A DNA stretch of 40,642 nt from a virus (IMGVR_UViG_3300009130_000061:1-40642); one strand, 5' to 3'. Positions 17,567 through 25,472 are shown, counted from the stretch's first letter. Notes: a model not told the origin generated them from the sequence alone. A program made the numbers and translations.

Positions 17567-17852
17567 TTTATTTATGTTTATGAAAGTCTGTGAAGACTTT
17601 GTAAAATCTAGCTTAGAGTTGCGCCAAGCAGCTGAATTATGTAAAGAGGATTCTATTAAAAGAGATATGATCTCGTTTGTAATTCCTGATTTTAATAAAA
17701 TGTGGGCAAAAAGCGAAGGAATTAAGATTCTTTTACAAGAAAAGAATTTCGCAGATAACCGAGCCTTCATCTTGTCAGAAATGCGTTCAGTTTCTCATAA
17801 AAATCGGGAAATAGCTAAAAAAATAAGAGATAAAATTGGATCCTTAGAGTGA
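17541..17852 (+). CDS. Small helical protein of unknown function
   Basis: A protein of up to 103 aa whose start lies within the end of the cupin gene; in-frame ATGs at 17541, 17547 and 17553 are all possible, and AGGATG-type purine stretches do not decide between them. It is almost wholly helical and charged (EDFVKSSLELRQAAELCKED, NREIAKKIRDKIGSLE), compatible with a coiled coil or a small binding protein. No known motif is recognised. Its TGA overlaps a possible tiny membrane-peptide ORF. Confidence 0.6.
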   Translation: MRMIMEGNDLFMFMKVCEDFVKSSLELRQAAELCKEDSIKRDMISFVIPDFNKMWAKSEGIKILLQEKNFADNRAFILSEMRSVSHKNREIAKKIRDKIGSLE

Positions 17853-17923
17853 GCTTTGAAATAAAACTATTTATTGCGCTTGTTGTTTGGATAATTGCCT
17901 GTGAAATTATTATCAGATATTGA
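17849..17923 (+). CDS. Possible 24-aa single-span membrane peptide
   Basis: A GTG at 17849 overlaps the upstream TGA (GTGA), and the frame runs to TGA at 17921-17923. It encodes 24 residues, core IKLFIALVVWIIACEIIIRY, which is just long enough to span a membrane. It overlaps the start of the next gene in another frame. Translational coupling makes it plausible, but so short a frame could be chance. Confidence 0.3.
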   Translation: MSFEIKLFIALVVWIIACEIIIRY

Positions 17924-18794
17924 ATTACATTCTAAAATTCGAGACATAAATATTGAACATGACGAAGTTGTAATTGGCTCCTCATTGGAAGCTCTAGTAT
18001 ATTGTGCCTTAAACAATGTTCCCCTCCTTTCCACAAGACTCTCTCCTCCTCCACATTTCGCCACTCACAATCTAGACTTAACTGTTCTGGGAATACAGAA
18101 CAATAATAACTCATCTCTATGGTTGTGGGAAAGATTATTCTTTTATTTATCAATGGCAGGACTTCTCCCATTAAGTAATAAAGCTATCTCGCTAAGAGCG
18201 AGTGATAATGTTATTAAAGCTGCCACTTCAAAAGCACGAATGGCAAAAATTACATTTAATAAATTGACTGTATTTGATGACTTCTCTGTTTCCGGTATTG
18301 GCACTCCATCAACCCCCACTGACCAGAAATGTACGGTTTATGACTGGTTTAATGTTAGAAGCGGAATGAAACATGATCATGACACACTTTACAGTGAAGA
18401 AGACTTTGTAAAACAAATAATATTTTATAAAACTCTAAGGTTGGATGGAAATCACCAATCCAAAGATGCCGTGGCCATCTCCTATTTAACACAAGAAGAA
18501 CTAGAACAATTCGAATATTCAGATATTAACGCTCGATTTAAAACGCTCTATTTAATGAAAGAGTCGGGTATTAGAGGTGCTCGTAATGGGCGAGATATGG
18601 AGGATAAAACAAAATATAAATACTATGCTGTTAAGATTGAAAATGCAAGCCGCGAGATTATTCCTCCAAGACCTCTCTATACTCCCTTTGATAACATTGA
18701 TTTTAATTATGACTCTTTAAATGATATAATGATAAATAACCCCTTAAAAACTTCTTATGTCCACGATCTTATCCAAAGAGCATGTAACGATTGA
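17901..18794 (+). CDS. Unknown phage protein with a nucleotide-binding-like N-terminus
   Basis: About 297 aa from a GTG at 17901; a TTG at 17895 is the alternative. Near residue 22 is DEVVIGSSLEALVYCALNN, a beta-loop-alpha unit like the start of a Rossmann or FAD-binding fold (V-x-G-x-S-x-E-A), but the rest shows no matching motif. The middle is mixed, with WLWERLFFYLSMAGLLPL (~74-91), a hydrophobic stretch that could be a buried helix. Position between the cupin and the nucleotidyltransferase-like gene (38-bp overlap with the latter) hints at a sugar-related role. I do not recognise the family; the flavoprotein-like reading is weak. Confidence 0.55.
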   Translation: MKLLSDIELHSKIRDINIEHDEVVIGSSLEALVYCALNNVPLLSTRLSPPPHFATHNLDLTVLGIQNNNNSSLWLWERLFFYLSMAGLLPLSNKAISLRASDNVIKAATSKARMAKITFNKLTVFDDFSVSGIGTPSTPTDQKCTVYDWFNVRSGMKHDHDTLYSEEDFVKQIIFYKTLRLDGNHQSKDAVAISYLTQEELEQFEYSDINARFKTLYLMKESGIRGARNGRDMEDKTKYKYYAVKIENASREIIPPRPLYTPFDNIDFNYDSLNDIMINNPLKTSYVHDLIQRACND

Positions 18795-19719
18795 TTCATT
18801 CCACTTAGCTGGAATCATTCCGGTTGCAGGCCAACCATTAGATTTTGAATTCCCATGGCACGACGCATTAGTTCCCATTTCTCAAAATTATCTGGCGATT
18901 GAGCGCACTGTTTTAGAGTGTGCCACCGCTGGTTGTGAAACAATTTGGATTGTCTGCCCCTCGGACATGCAACCCCTTTTAAAACATCGCTTGGGTGAAA
19001 TGGTTCAAGATCCTGTCTGGATTAGCCGGAAACACGACAATTTCCCTTCTGAATCCCGTAAAGATATTCCAATTTATTATGTAGAAGTGCATCCACGAGA
19101 TCAGGCAAAAAGAGATTCATTGGTCTGGAGCATTTTATATGGAGCAAAGGTTGCCAAAAAAGTGTGTAATGGATTAAGTCAATGGCTTGTTCCCAATAAA
19201 TATTATGTGGCTTTTCCTTATGCTGTTTATCCATCACAACATTTGCGGAAGTACAGAAAAGAAATATCCAATATGGGCAATTTTTATGTTTTAACAACTG
19301 AGGGCGAATCTGTGATGGATGGTCAATATGCGGGCTTTGCATTTGAAGCGAAACAATTAGGAAGATTAATTAAATATTTCTGGGATAAACAAACTGGCAA
19401 ATGGGACACATCACAACCGATTGAAGAACGACGAGAAGGTAAATATGTTACAAAGCCCCTCCCACTTGAAGAAAGATATTCAGGAAGATACTTTACAGTA
19501 GCGGAAATCTTTAATCAATTGGATGATTCTGAAAAAACATTTAAAATTGAGATGGAATGGTATTATGATATTAGCTCATGGGAAAATCTATGTAAGTATC
19601 TTGCGTCCGAAGAAAGCAAAAAAATGTTAAAGCCCAAATTGCCATTCCTAACCAACCGTACTTGGAATAAAATTGGTGAAGATGATGAACAAACTATTTA
19701 TAATAAAGAGGAAATTTAA
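18757..19719 (+). CDS. Nucleotidyltransferase-like (GT-A fold) protein, possible sugar-1-phosphate nucleotidyltransferase
   Basis: A 320-aa protein. Residues ~18-66 follow the opening of NTP-transferases: LAGIIPVAGQPL (the 'A.iLAAG.G.RL.P' strand and loop), HDALVPISQNYLAIERTV (the 'KPLlPi.g.plie..l' part), then CETIWIVCPSDM (the 'i.iv....' strand). The usual GxGxR loop is degenerate (GQPLDFEFP) and the catalytic Lys position is not obvious. PFAYAVYPSQ-like text near residue 150 (YYVAFPYAVYPSQ) fits the strand bearing the metal-binding Asp in these enzymes, but no Asp is seen there, so activity is uncertain. Mannose-1-phosphate guanylyltransferase would complete a GDP-mannose route with its neighbours; this is inference. 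It overlaps the upstream gene by 38 bp and has no clear ribosome-binding site. Confidence 0.6.
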   Translation: MSTILSKEHVTIDSFHLAGIIPVAGQPLDFEFPWHDALVPISQNYLAIERTVLECATAGCETIWIVCPSDMQPLLKHRLGEMVQDPVWISRKHDNFPSESRKDIPIYYVEVHPRDQAKRDSLVWSILYGAKVAKKVCNGLSQWLVPNKYYVAFPYAVYPSQHLRKYRKEISNMGNFYVLTTEGESVMDGQYAGFAFEAKQLGRLIKYFWDKQTGKWDTSQPIEERREGKYVTKPLPLEERYSGRYFTVAEIFNQLDDSEKTFKIEMEWYYDISSWENLCKYLASEESKKMLKPKLPFLTNRTWNKIGEDDEQTIYNKEEI

Positions 19720-19721
19720 AA

Positions 19722-20144
19722 TTGGCAAGACAATATTTTGATTATAGAGCAGGACTAGGTAATGTTGGTTCATATCAATCAAGCGGAAAACCTTTTCTGT
19801 CATCTTCAATCCCTGTTTCGGCAAGTAATGATGTCGTTAAGATAGATTTCGTTAATGTAACACGGTTTATAACTATTAAGAATACTGGACCCGATCAGAC
19901 TGATGAATGTGAAATTCGAGTCGGTTTCTCTGAGAACGGGGTGAACGGTGTAGAAGACAATAATTATTTTATTCTTAATAATCAAGAATCCTTTTCGGCA
20001 GATTGGAGGGTGAATGCGGTATATTTGCGGGTGGATCCAACCGGAGCAACAACAAACGCAACAGCTTCAGTGATTGCAGGTCTTACAACAATTGCCAGTC
20101 AAGAATTGTTTCACAACTGGACAGGTTCACAAGGAGTTGGATAA
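19722..20144 (+). CDS. Probable virion structural (decoration/fibre-associated) protein
   Basis: A 140-aa beta-rich protein starting at a TTG (19722) with AGAGGAAAT about 5-13 nt upstream; no ATG is in frame nearby. The sequence alternates polar and hydrophobic strands (FVNVTRFITIKNTG, EIRVGFSENGVNG, NYFILNNQESFSADWRV, VYLRVDPTGATT). This is typical of small virion or head/tail decoration proteins in T4-like marine phages. There are no cysteines or catalytic motifs. Its stop overlaps the next ATG (TAATG). The structural role is inferred from style and position only. Confidence 0.6.
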   Translation: MARQYFDYRAGLGNVGSYQSSGKPFLSSSIPVSASNDVVKIDFVNVTRFITIKNTGPDQTDECEIRVGFSENGVNGVEDNNYFILNNQESFSADWRVNAVYLRVDPTGATTNATASVIAGLTTIASQELFHNWTGSQGVG

Positions 20145-20431
20145 TGCCACAAGGCGGATTTAGTAGAGATTTTCAAAGGGCGGCACTTTTAAAAACAGAA
20201 GCCCAAAAAAGAAAAGATGAAAAAGAAAGACAATTAATAAGTAATCGTGTGGTGGATATGCTTAAGCCTCATGTAAAAGAAATCGAGGATAAATTAATTT
20301 TGAAACAAGATGAGATAGTAACAGAATTTATTCAAATGACATACGAGCGCAATAGATTGCTGAAGTTTTTATTGTGGACGAACGTCATCACATTGTTGGG
20401 ACTTTCATTTACATTAGGATATTTTCTATGA
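20144..20431 (+). CDS. Coiled-coil protein with a C-terminal membrane helix
   Basis: A 95-aa protein with AAGGAG about 12 nt before the ATG, which overlaps the upstream stop. Residues ~15-70 are a charged helix (KTEAQKRKDEKERQLISNRV, VKEIEDKLILKQDEIVTEF), probably a coiled coil. The C-terminal ~24 residues, LLKFLLWTNVITLLGLSFTL, form one membrane span. Such architecture occurs in phage lysis accessory, membrane-anchored and virion-attached proteins; no specific family is recognised. The next ATG overlaps its stop (ATGA). Confidence 0.65.
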   Translation: MPQGGFSRDFQRAALLKTEAQKRKDEKERQLISNRVVDMLKPHVKEIEDKLILKQDEIVTEFIQMTYERNRLLKFLLWTNVITLLGLSFTLGYFL

Positions 20432-20628
20432 GAGTGGATGAATTGATAGAAATCTTATCTAAAGAAAGACCTGACGAAGAAGTCGTGATTATTATGGATG
20501 ATAATCGTTCGGTGTATTTCAATATTGAACAGCGCCCCCTCCTTCATGCAGGCCCCATCCCGGTCATCGATCCCGATGGGTATCAACGCCATCGCAGTGT
20601 TGTAATGATTCCGGTAGTAAAAAAATAA
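20428..20628 (+). CDS. Small conserved-looking protein of unknown function
   Basis: A 66-aa protein, ATG overlapping the upstream TGA. It starts MRVDELIEILSKERPDEEVV, which is a pattern often seen in small phage and bacterial proteins where a helix is followed by a strand (VVIIMDD). It ends in a strand-rich tail HRSVVMIPVVKK. No metal-binding or catalytic residues are evident. It is the last + strand gene before the convergent fibre gene. Confidence 0.7.
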   Translation: MRVDELIEILSKERPDEEVVIIMDDNRSVYFNIEQRPLLHAGPIPVIDPDGYQRHRSVVMIPVVKK

Positions 20629-20643
20629 TATTAAAAAAGGCCA

Positions 20644-20666
20644 ATGCCCGGTCACAGACCGGACAT
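20644..20666. terminator. Hairpin between convergent genes
   Basis: CCGGTC (20648-20653) pairs with GACCGG (20657-20662) across a 3-nt loop, extended by ATG/CAT (20644-20646 / 20664-20666) after one mismatch. Read on the - strand it is followed about 6 nt later by TTTTTT. It therefore best fits a terminator for the - strand fibre gene; the + side lacks a T run. Confidence 0.55.
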
Positions 20667-20706
20667 CGACCCCGAATTGCGTCTAATCGCTAAAGAATAA
20701 TATCAA

Positions 20707-22908
20707 TTATTCCTCATCAACTAGAGTCATAGCCATTTTGAAGACTTGACCAGTCACATTATTTCTAATACGAATATGGTCAGATTCCTCGAAAAGTGTC
20801 CAATCACCACGCTCATTCTTCATGTGGAAATCACCTGTGTATAGATTGGTTGCATAGATATCCGTCACCGGAGCTGCATCTGTACCTATCTGTGTCACAC
20901 CCGTTAGTGTACCAACTGCCAATGAAGCCATCCCATCAGTTACCTCATCACCAGTAAGGGTGGTGAAAGTACCAGCAGCCTTAGAAGCTGCACCGATTAT
21001 TGTACCATCGATATTACCACCATCTAAATTAACACTATCACAATGCAATGAAGCAAGGTTAGCTGCACCAGATCCAGATAGGGTAGTGAAAGTACCAGCC
21101 GCCGCCGACGCCCCACCGATGGTCACACCATCAATATTACCACCATCAAGATTAACGCTGTCACAATGAACCGAAGCAAATTGAGCAGCACCTGAACCAC
21201 TAACAGTTGTACCAACTAGAGCAGCGAATGTACCAGCAGCAGCAGAAGCCGCCCCAATGGTTACACCATCGATATTACCACCATCAAGATTAACACTATC
21301 ACAATGAAGTGATGCAAGGTTAGCTGCACCAGAACCACTAAGTGTGGTTACTACCGCCGTTGAAGGACTAGCAGCGCCAATAGTTGTTCCATCAATTGAT
21401 CCACCATTAAGATCCATAGTTGTGACAGTACCCATATCGGCTACTGTACGACTAGCATTGGTCCAGTTGTTTGCCATTGATGCAATTCCAAGTGCGTTAA
21501 TAGTATCAACATCACGAGAGCCATCTAGAACAAGGGCTTTATTCGCAGCACCCGTACCATCAGTAATTCCATCAAGTTTTTCCAAATCAGTTTCATTAAG
21601 GTCCGCAGAACCGATGATAAAGCTACCACCAGCAGTTACAGAACCAGAAGTTACAACATTTGGCCCTTGAAGGTCAACAGATGCTGAAAAGAACGCTGTT
21701 GAAAGAGCAGCATATTTGGTTGAACCAAGGCTCAAATCCAAAGATGTACTATAATCAATAGTTGCTGAGTCTTCCCCAAGAGTAAACGAAGATGCACTTA
21801 CAAAACTAGAAGCAGAAAGCGAAGTCGCTGCTATAGTTGTTGCAGTAACCGCTGCCGCAGAAGCCGCACCGATAATTGTGCCATCAATGTTACCCCCATC
21901 TAAGTTAACACTATCACAATGAAGTGATGCAAGGTTAGCTGCACCAGAGCCAGTAAGTGTGGTTGCAGCAACAGCTGCAAACGTACCAGCCGCAGCCGAT
22001 GCCGCACCGATGGTCACGCCATCAATGTTGCCTCCATCTAAGTTAACACTATCACAATGAAGTGATGCAAGGTTAGCTGCACCAGAACCACTAATGGTAG
22101 TGGCAGTTACGACTCCCAAGGTTGATGTACCCGTCACCGTCATCGCATCAATGTGACCAGCGTCAGCATGAACTTCCGCCCATTGTTTAGTCGAAGAACC
22201 AAGATCGCTAGTTGAGTCATTAGCAGGGATAAAGTCTGTATCACAAAGCCCGTTGAACTCAATTACATTCCCAGAGTTAGTTCCCAACACGACATCACCG
22301 TTAGCAGTCATTTGGGTAAATGTAGCAGCGGCTGTTTCAGCTGCCCCAATTACTGTTCCATCGATATTACCACCATCAAGATTAACACTGTCACAATGAA
22401 TCGAAGCAAATTGCCCAGCACCTGAACCAGAAATAGCAGCACCTGCTATAGATCCGTCAACAGCTACAGAAGCACCCTGAAGTGCGCCCGAGCCAGAAAG
22501 TGCGCCAGCTACTTGAAAGCCTGCACCGCTTGCCAACATCGTAGCATAAACGCTACCACCTAATCTCAAGTCAAGATTAGCGCCGTCATAAAGAACCGCC
22601 GCTAATTCTGTAGCGGTAGCACTACCACCGATTTGAAGACCAACATCACTTGTCCCTTCAGTGCCACTTACCGCAGCGATAATTTTCTTATCTGAAACTT
22701 CCAGTGTACTTTCAGTTTGTTGAACACTGTTAATTGTATAAACATCAAGCTCAGTAATTTTTGCGTAAGACGCAGTTAAAGAGTTGATATTTTTAAGTTG
22801 AACACCCGATGCAGATGATGTCATAATTTGTGTCATCGTCTGTCCGTTGTGTCCAACTTGGATTTGTCCGAGGGAGCCTGTTTCTCCCTGAATACCCCAT
22901 TTAGCCAT
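20707..22908 (-). CDS. Repetitive tail-fibre protein
   Basis: A 733-aa protein on the opposite strand, with AGGAG just before its ATG. It is rich in Gly, Ala, Ser and Thr and has six copies of HCDSVNLDGGNIDG plus one degenerate copy, each followed by TIGAAS-like text. These repeats are typical of beta-helical fibre shafts in marine phages. The N-terminal region (TGSLGQIQVGHNGQTMTQIM) would attach to the virion. The C-terminal ~50 residues (LYTGDFHMKNERGDWT...) form a compact module shared with the fibre gene at 24.9-25.4 kb. No intramolecular chaperone peptidase domain is seen. It probably contributes to host adsorption. A divergent ~300-bp gap separates it from the LamG genes. Confidence 0.85.
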   Translation of the reverse strand: MAKWGIQGETGSLGQIQVGHNGQTMTQIMTSSASGVQLKNINSLTASYAKITELDVYTINSVQQTESTLEVSDKKIIAAVSGTEGTSDVGLQIGGSATATELAAVLYDGANLDLRLGGSVYATMLASGAGFQVAGALSGSGALQGASVAVDGSIAGAAISGSGAGQFASIHCDSVNLDGGNIDGTVIGAAETAAATFTQMTANGDVVLGTNSGNVIEFNGLCDTDFIPANDSTSDLGSSTKQWAEVHADAGHIDAMTVTGTSTLGVVTATTISGSGAANLASLHCDSVNLDGGNIDGVTIGAASAAAGTFAAVAATTLTGSGAANLASLHCDSVNLDGGNIDGTIIGAASAAAVTATTIAATSLSASSFVSASSFTLGEDSATIDYSTSLDLSLGSTKYAALSTAFFSASVDLQGPNVVTSGSVTAGGSFIIGSADLNETDLEKLDGITDGTGAANKALVLDGSRDVDTINALGIASMANNWTNASRTVADMGTVTTMDLNGGSIDGTTIGAASPSTAVVTTLSGSGAANLASLHCDSVNLDGGNIDGVTIGAASAAAGTFAALVGTTVSGSGAAQFASVHCDSVNLDGGNIDGVTIGGASAAAGTFTTLSGSGAANLASLHCDSVNLDGGNIDGTIIGAASKAAGTFTTLTGDEVTDGMASLAVGTLTGVTQIGTDAAPVTDIYATNLYTGDFHMKNERGDWTLFEESDHIRIRNNVTGQVFKMAMTLVDEE
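21004..22398 (-). repeat. Six near-identical 42-bp fibre repeats
   Basis: Each copy encodes HCDSVNLDGGNIDG, at 21004-21045, 21127-21168, 21265-21306, 21880-21921, 22018-22059 and 22357-22398. Spacing is always a multiple of three (123, 138, 615, 138, 339 bp), so recombination between copies would keep the frame and change fibre length. Confidence 0.9.
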
Positions 22909-23206
22909 ATTATATTTCTCCTCTTACTATATTTAAGTTATCTTAAATTGTGTAAGATTGTTTTTGAACGTTCCCAAAATTCCCGATTGAAAGTCATCGC
23001 GTCCGAGTTGTAAGTAGTGGGTGAGTTCGTCTTTTATTCTTGTTTTTTATGGTGTATACCCTAACTTCTGATTACTATTGCGGAATTTTTTTTATTTTCT
23101 TTTAAAAATTAATACTACTACTTAACTTTGCGTATATTGCGTTTTACCAGTGGTTTTAACGAATATTCACAATTTTGTGTATGCGTTAAGAAGGAGATAA
23201 AATAGC
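22909..23206. promoter_or_regulatory. Divergent intergenic region between fibre and LamG genes
   Basis: About 300 bp without a gene. It holds the Shine-Dalgarno of the - strand fibre gene (CTCCTC, 22919-22924 on +), AAGGAG at about 23191 for the LamG gene, and a short inverted repeat CACAA-TT-TTGTG (23168-23179). It is very AT-rich. No convincing sigma70 promoter was found; a late phage promoter is likely but its sequence cannot be fixed. On the - strand TTAAATATAG lies about 20-30 nt before the fibre ATG. Confidence 0.5.
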
Positions 23207-24025
23207 ATGGGAAGTTTAGTTTTTAGAATAGCAGGAGGTGGATCAAGCACATGTGCAGATGGTTCATGGGTAACAGGCAAAGTTGGCAGTTATGCCTTGC
23301 AGTTTGGAGGAGAGGATAGCGGTGATTATGTTGCAATACCAGTAGGGGCTTCGGCGACCGATGGACTCACTTCTTGGGCGTCATCGGGATCAGTTGCAGC
23401 GTGGATATATCCCACAAATTACGATAATGCCGAAACAATTTTCTTCCATGGCGATGATCAATGGGATGCGGATTGGTTGAGGTTTCTTCTCGACCCAACA
23501 GACGGTAGACTGAGATATGGTCACAAGGTTAACGGGGCGGCAACTTGGTACTATTCGTCGGACGCAGTTTCATTAAATCAATGGAGCCATGTGGCTATGA
23601 CAGCTAACGGTAATGGCGACGATCACCCAGCTTATGGAATCAAATTTTATATAAATGGAACACAATCGGCAACAACAGGAGGACGTACTGACTTCTCTAA
23701 TTGGATTAGCGATCTACATGGTTCTAAGGGTCATGCACTTTCTTCGATTGGGAGGCACGTAGCCAATCCGAGTGGATGGGGGACTACCCAAGCCGAATTT
23801 GCTGGTAAGATTGATGAATTTGGAATTTGGACCGAAGTGGTTAATTTGGGCGGAATGCAAGCTCTTTATAACGGTGGTTCGGGAGCTGCTTGCAGCACAG
23901 TCAGTTCATCTTATTTACAGGCACATTACAATATGGAAGAAGGTGCAGGGAATGGCACATTGACCGACCGAACAGGAAACGGTCACACAGGCACATTAAC
24001 AAACATGGACACAGGTTCGTGTTAA
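23207..24025 (+). CDS. LamG/concanavalin-like adsorption protein, copy 1
   Basis: A 272-aa protein with AAGGAG 10 nt upstream. It has the LamG-like jelly-roll pattern: YALQFGGEDSGDYVAIPVG, SVAAWIYPTN, NQWSHVAMTANG, IKFYINGTQ, AEFAGKIDEFGIWTEVV and ending YNMEEGAGNGTLTDRTGNG. Such domains bind carbohydrate or other ligands. A Cys near the N-terminus (TCADGSW) and the very last residue, also Cys (TNMDTGSC), could be joined. There is no signal peptide. Together with copy 2 it lies inside the fibre cassette, so a receptor-binding role is likely (inference). Confidence 0.82.
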   Translation: MGSLVFRIAGGGSSTCADGSWVTGKVGSYALQFGGEDSGDYVAIPVGASATDGLTSWASSGSVAAWIYPTNYDNAETIFFHGDDQWDADWLRFLLDPTDGRLRYGHKVNGAATWYYSSDAVSLNQWSHVAMTANGNGDDHPAYGIKFYINGTQSATTGGRTDFSNWISDLHGSKGHALSSIGRHVANPSGWGTTQAEFAGKIDEFGIWTEVVNLGGMQALYNGGSGAACSTVSSSYLQAHYNMEEGAGNGTLTDRTGNGHTGTLTNMDTGSC

Positions 24026-24041
24026 AAGGAGTTAAAATATC

Positions 24042-24878
24042 ATGGGAAGTATAGTTTTTAGAATAGCAGGATCAGGTGGTGGAGGTGGAACCTGTGCTGA
24101 CGGTTCCTGGGTGACAGGCAAGGTTGGCAGTTATGCCCTCGACTTTGACACAACCGACGATTATGTAACAATGGGTGCGGCAAACTCTACAGAAAGCAAC
24201 GCTCTTCAACCTTCTGCCGGAACTTATGCGGCGTGGGTAAAAATGGATGCACTGCGAAGTGGTTTCATATTGGGAGCAACAGAAAAAGGAAATACAGGAG
24301 GAGCGAACAAGAAAATGCATGGCTTGTTGGCTTGGAACCGCGCATCTAAATTAAATTTTTATGTAAACGCTGGAAAAGACACAGCATCAGGTAACACAAA
24401 ACTTGTATATAATGTTGCAACAAATAGTGATGCGGGATATAGCCTCAATACTTGGTATCATCTTGCTATGACTTGGCCAACTTCTATTTCCGCAGGTACA
24501 GATTTAAAATTTTATATTAATGGAGCCGATGTGACTGACACTTCTTCGCCTTCTTATTGGGGTGGCAGTTCTTTCAACGCCACATCAGATCGCGCAGACC
24601 GCGAATTTCTTTTAGGAATGGGAAATAGAGATGCGGCAACACCATCAATGTTTGGTGGTAAATTAGACGAAGTTGGAATTTGGGATGTTCAACTTGATAG
24701 TGGAGCAATTACAGAATTATACAATTCGGGCAATGGTTATGCGGCTAACAATGTAAGTTCGTCTAATCTTGTTGCTTATTACAGTTTTGAAGAAGGAGCA
24801 GGAAACAGTACACTAACCGACCGAGGTTCAAATGGTTATAATGGAACATTAACAAACATGGACACAGGTTCGTGTTAA
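24042..24878 (+). CDS. LamG/concanavalin-like adsorption protein, copy 2
   Basis: A 278-aa paralogue of the preceding gene, 16 nt downstream, with AAAGGAG before its ATG. The ends are nearly identical (start MGSIVFRIAG; TCADGSWVTGKVGSYAL; end LTNMDTGSC), whereas the middle differs strongly. The jelly-roll strands are again clear: TYAAWVKMDALRSGF, NTWYHLAMTWP, LKFYINGADV, GGKLDEVGIWDVQL, YYSFEEGAGN. Tandem duplication followed by divergence of the central ligand-facing part suggests two binding specificities. Its TAA directly abuts the stop of the convergent - strand gene at 24879. Confidence 0.82.
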   Translation: MGSIVFRIAGSGGGGGTCADGSWVTGKVGSYALDFDTTDDYVTMGAANSTESNALQPSAGTYAAWVKMDALRSGFILGATEKGNTGGANKKMHGLLAWNRASKLNFYVNAGKDTASGNTKLVYNVATNSDAGYSLNTWYHLAMTWPTSISAGTDLKFYINGADVTDTSSPSYWGGSSFNATSDRADREFLLGMGNRDAATPSMFGGKLDEVGIWDVQLDSGAITELYNSGNGYAANNVSSSNLVAYYSFEEGAGNSTLTDRGSNGYNGTLTNMDTGSC

Positions 24879-25418
24879 TTAATCTTCAATCTTTTCCATC
24901 GCGAGTTTAAAACGCTCACCAGTGAGATTATTTTGGGCAACCAAGGAATTACTTTCCTCAAAGATTGTCCAGTCACCTCGCTCATTTTTCATATGAAGAT
25001 CACCAGTGTAAAGGTTTGACGCATATACATCGGAAATTCTTTGATCATCAGCTCCAATATTATATTGTAAATTATCTTCGGGGATAATATTTCCAGAATG
25101 GTTAATTTGCCCTTTAACTGCAAAAGCTCCAGTCACTTGAAGACCAGTTGAATTGTGAAATTGTAAGTCATCCTCTCCTATAACCGAAGTTGATCCAGAG
25201 TGGAAGCGTAAAATCTGCCCGTGAGCACCGCTGACAACAGTCAAACCACCGCCCCCGCCGCCACCTGTTGTAAGGGTGACTTGACCACCACCATCATTAG
25301 TTAATGTTCCATTACTAACAACTATGGTCCTTACCTTCGTCACACCGGGAGAACCATCAGCTTCTTTCACTATGAGCCTAGGCTTCTTCGGCCCACTAAA
25401 TCCTCCACCAAAACCCAT
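24879..25418 (-). CDS. Short tail-fibre protein sharing its C-terminus with the large fibre
   Basis: A 179-aa protein. The N-terminal half is Gly/Val/Thr-rich with a poly-Gly run (TTGGGGGGGLTVV), then a beta-strand-rich middle (QILRFHSGSTSVIGEDDLQF). The last ~55 residues (ISDVYASNLYTGDLHMKNERGDWT...) closely match the end of the 733-aa fibre. This shared module is likely a trimerisation or attachment unit. A TATAAATA on the same strand (25465-25472) lies about 46 nt upstream and resembles a T4-type late promoter. No clear Shine-Dalgarno precedes the ATG. It faces the LamG genes tail to tail, stop against stop. Confidence 0.75.
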   Translation of the reverse strand: MGFGGGFSGPKKPRLIVKEADGSPGVTKVRTIVVSNGTLTNDGGGQVTLTTGGGGGGGLTVVSGAHGQILRFHSGSTSVIGEDDLQFHNSTGLQVTGAFAVKGQINHSGNIIPEDNLQYNIGADDQRISDVYASNLYTGDLHMKNERGDWTIFEESNSLVAQNNLTGERFKLAMEKIED

Positions 25419-25464
25419 TGTATCACTAAATAGTTTTTTAAAAGCAAAATGGAGTTGAAGGGCA

Positions 25465-25472
25465 TATTTATA
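25465..25472 (-). promoter_or_regulatory. Candidate T4-type late promoter box (TATAAATA)
   Basis: Read on the - strand, TATAAATA matches the T4 late promoter -10 consensus exactly and is followed by TG. It sits 46 nt before the short fibre ATG. One 8-mer in AT-rich DNA can occur by chance, so this is tentative. Confidence 0.4.

Noticed and set aside
20960-21670. Two + strand open frames inside the fibre gene
   Set aside because: Antisense frames created by the Gly/Ala/Ser-rich repeat codons; no ribosome-binding sites.
21004-22398. Regular repeats as a CRISPR array
   Set aside because: Repeats are in frame inside a long fibre gene, spaced irregularly by multiples of 3, with protein-coding text between; no cas genes.
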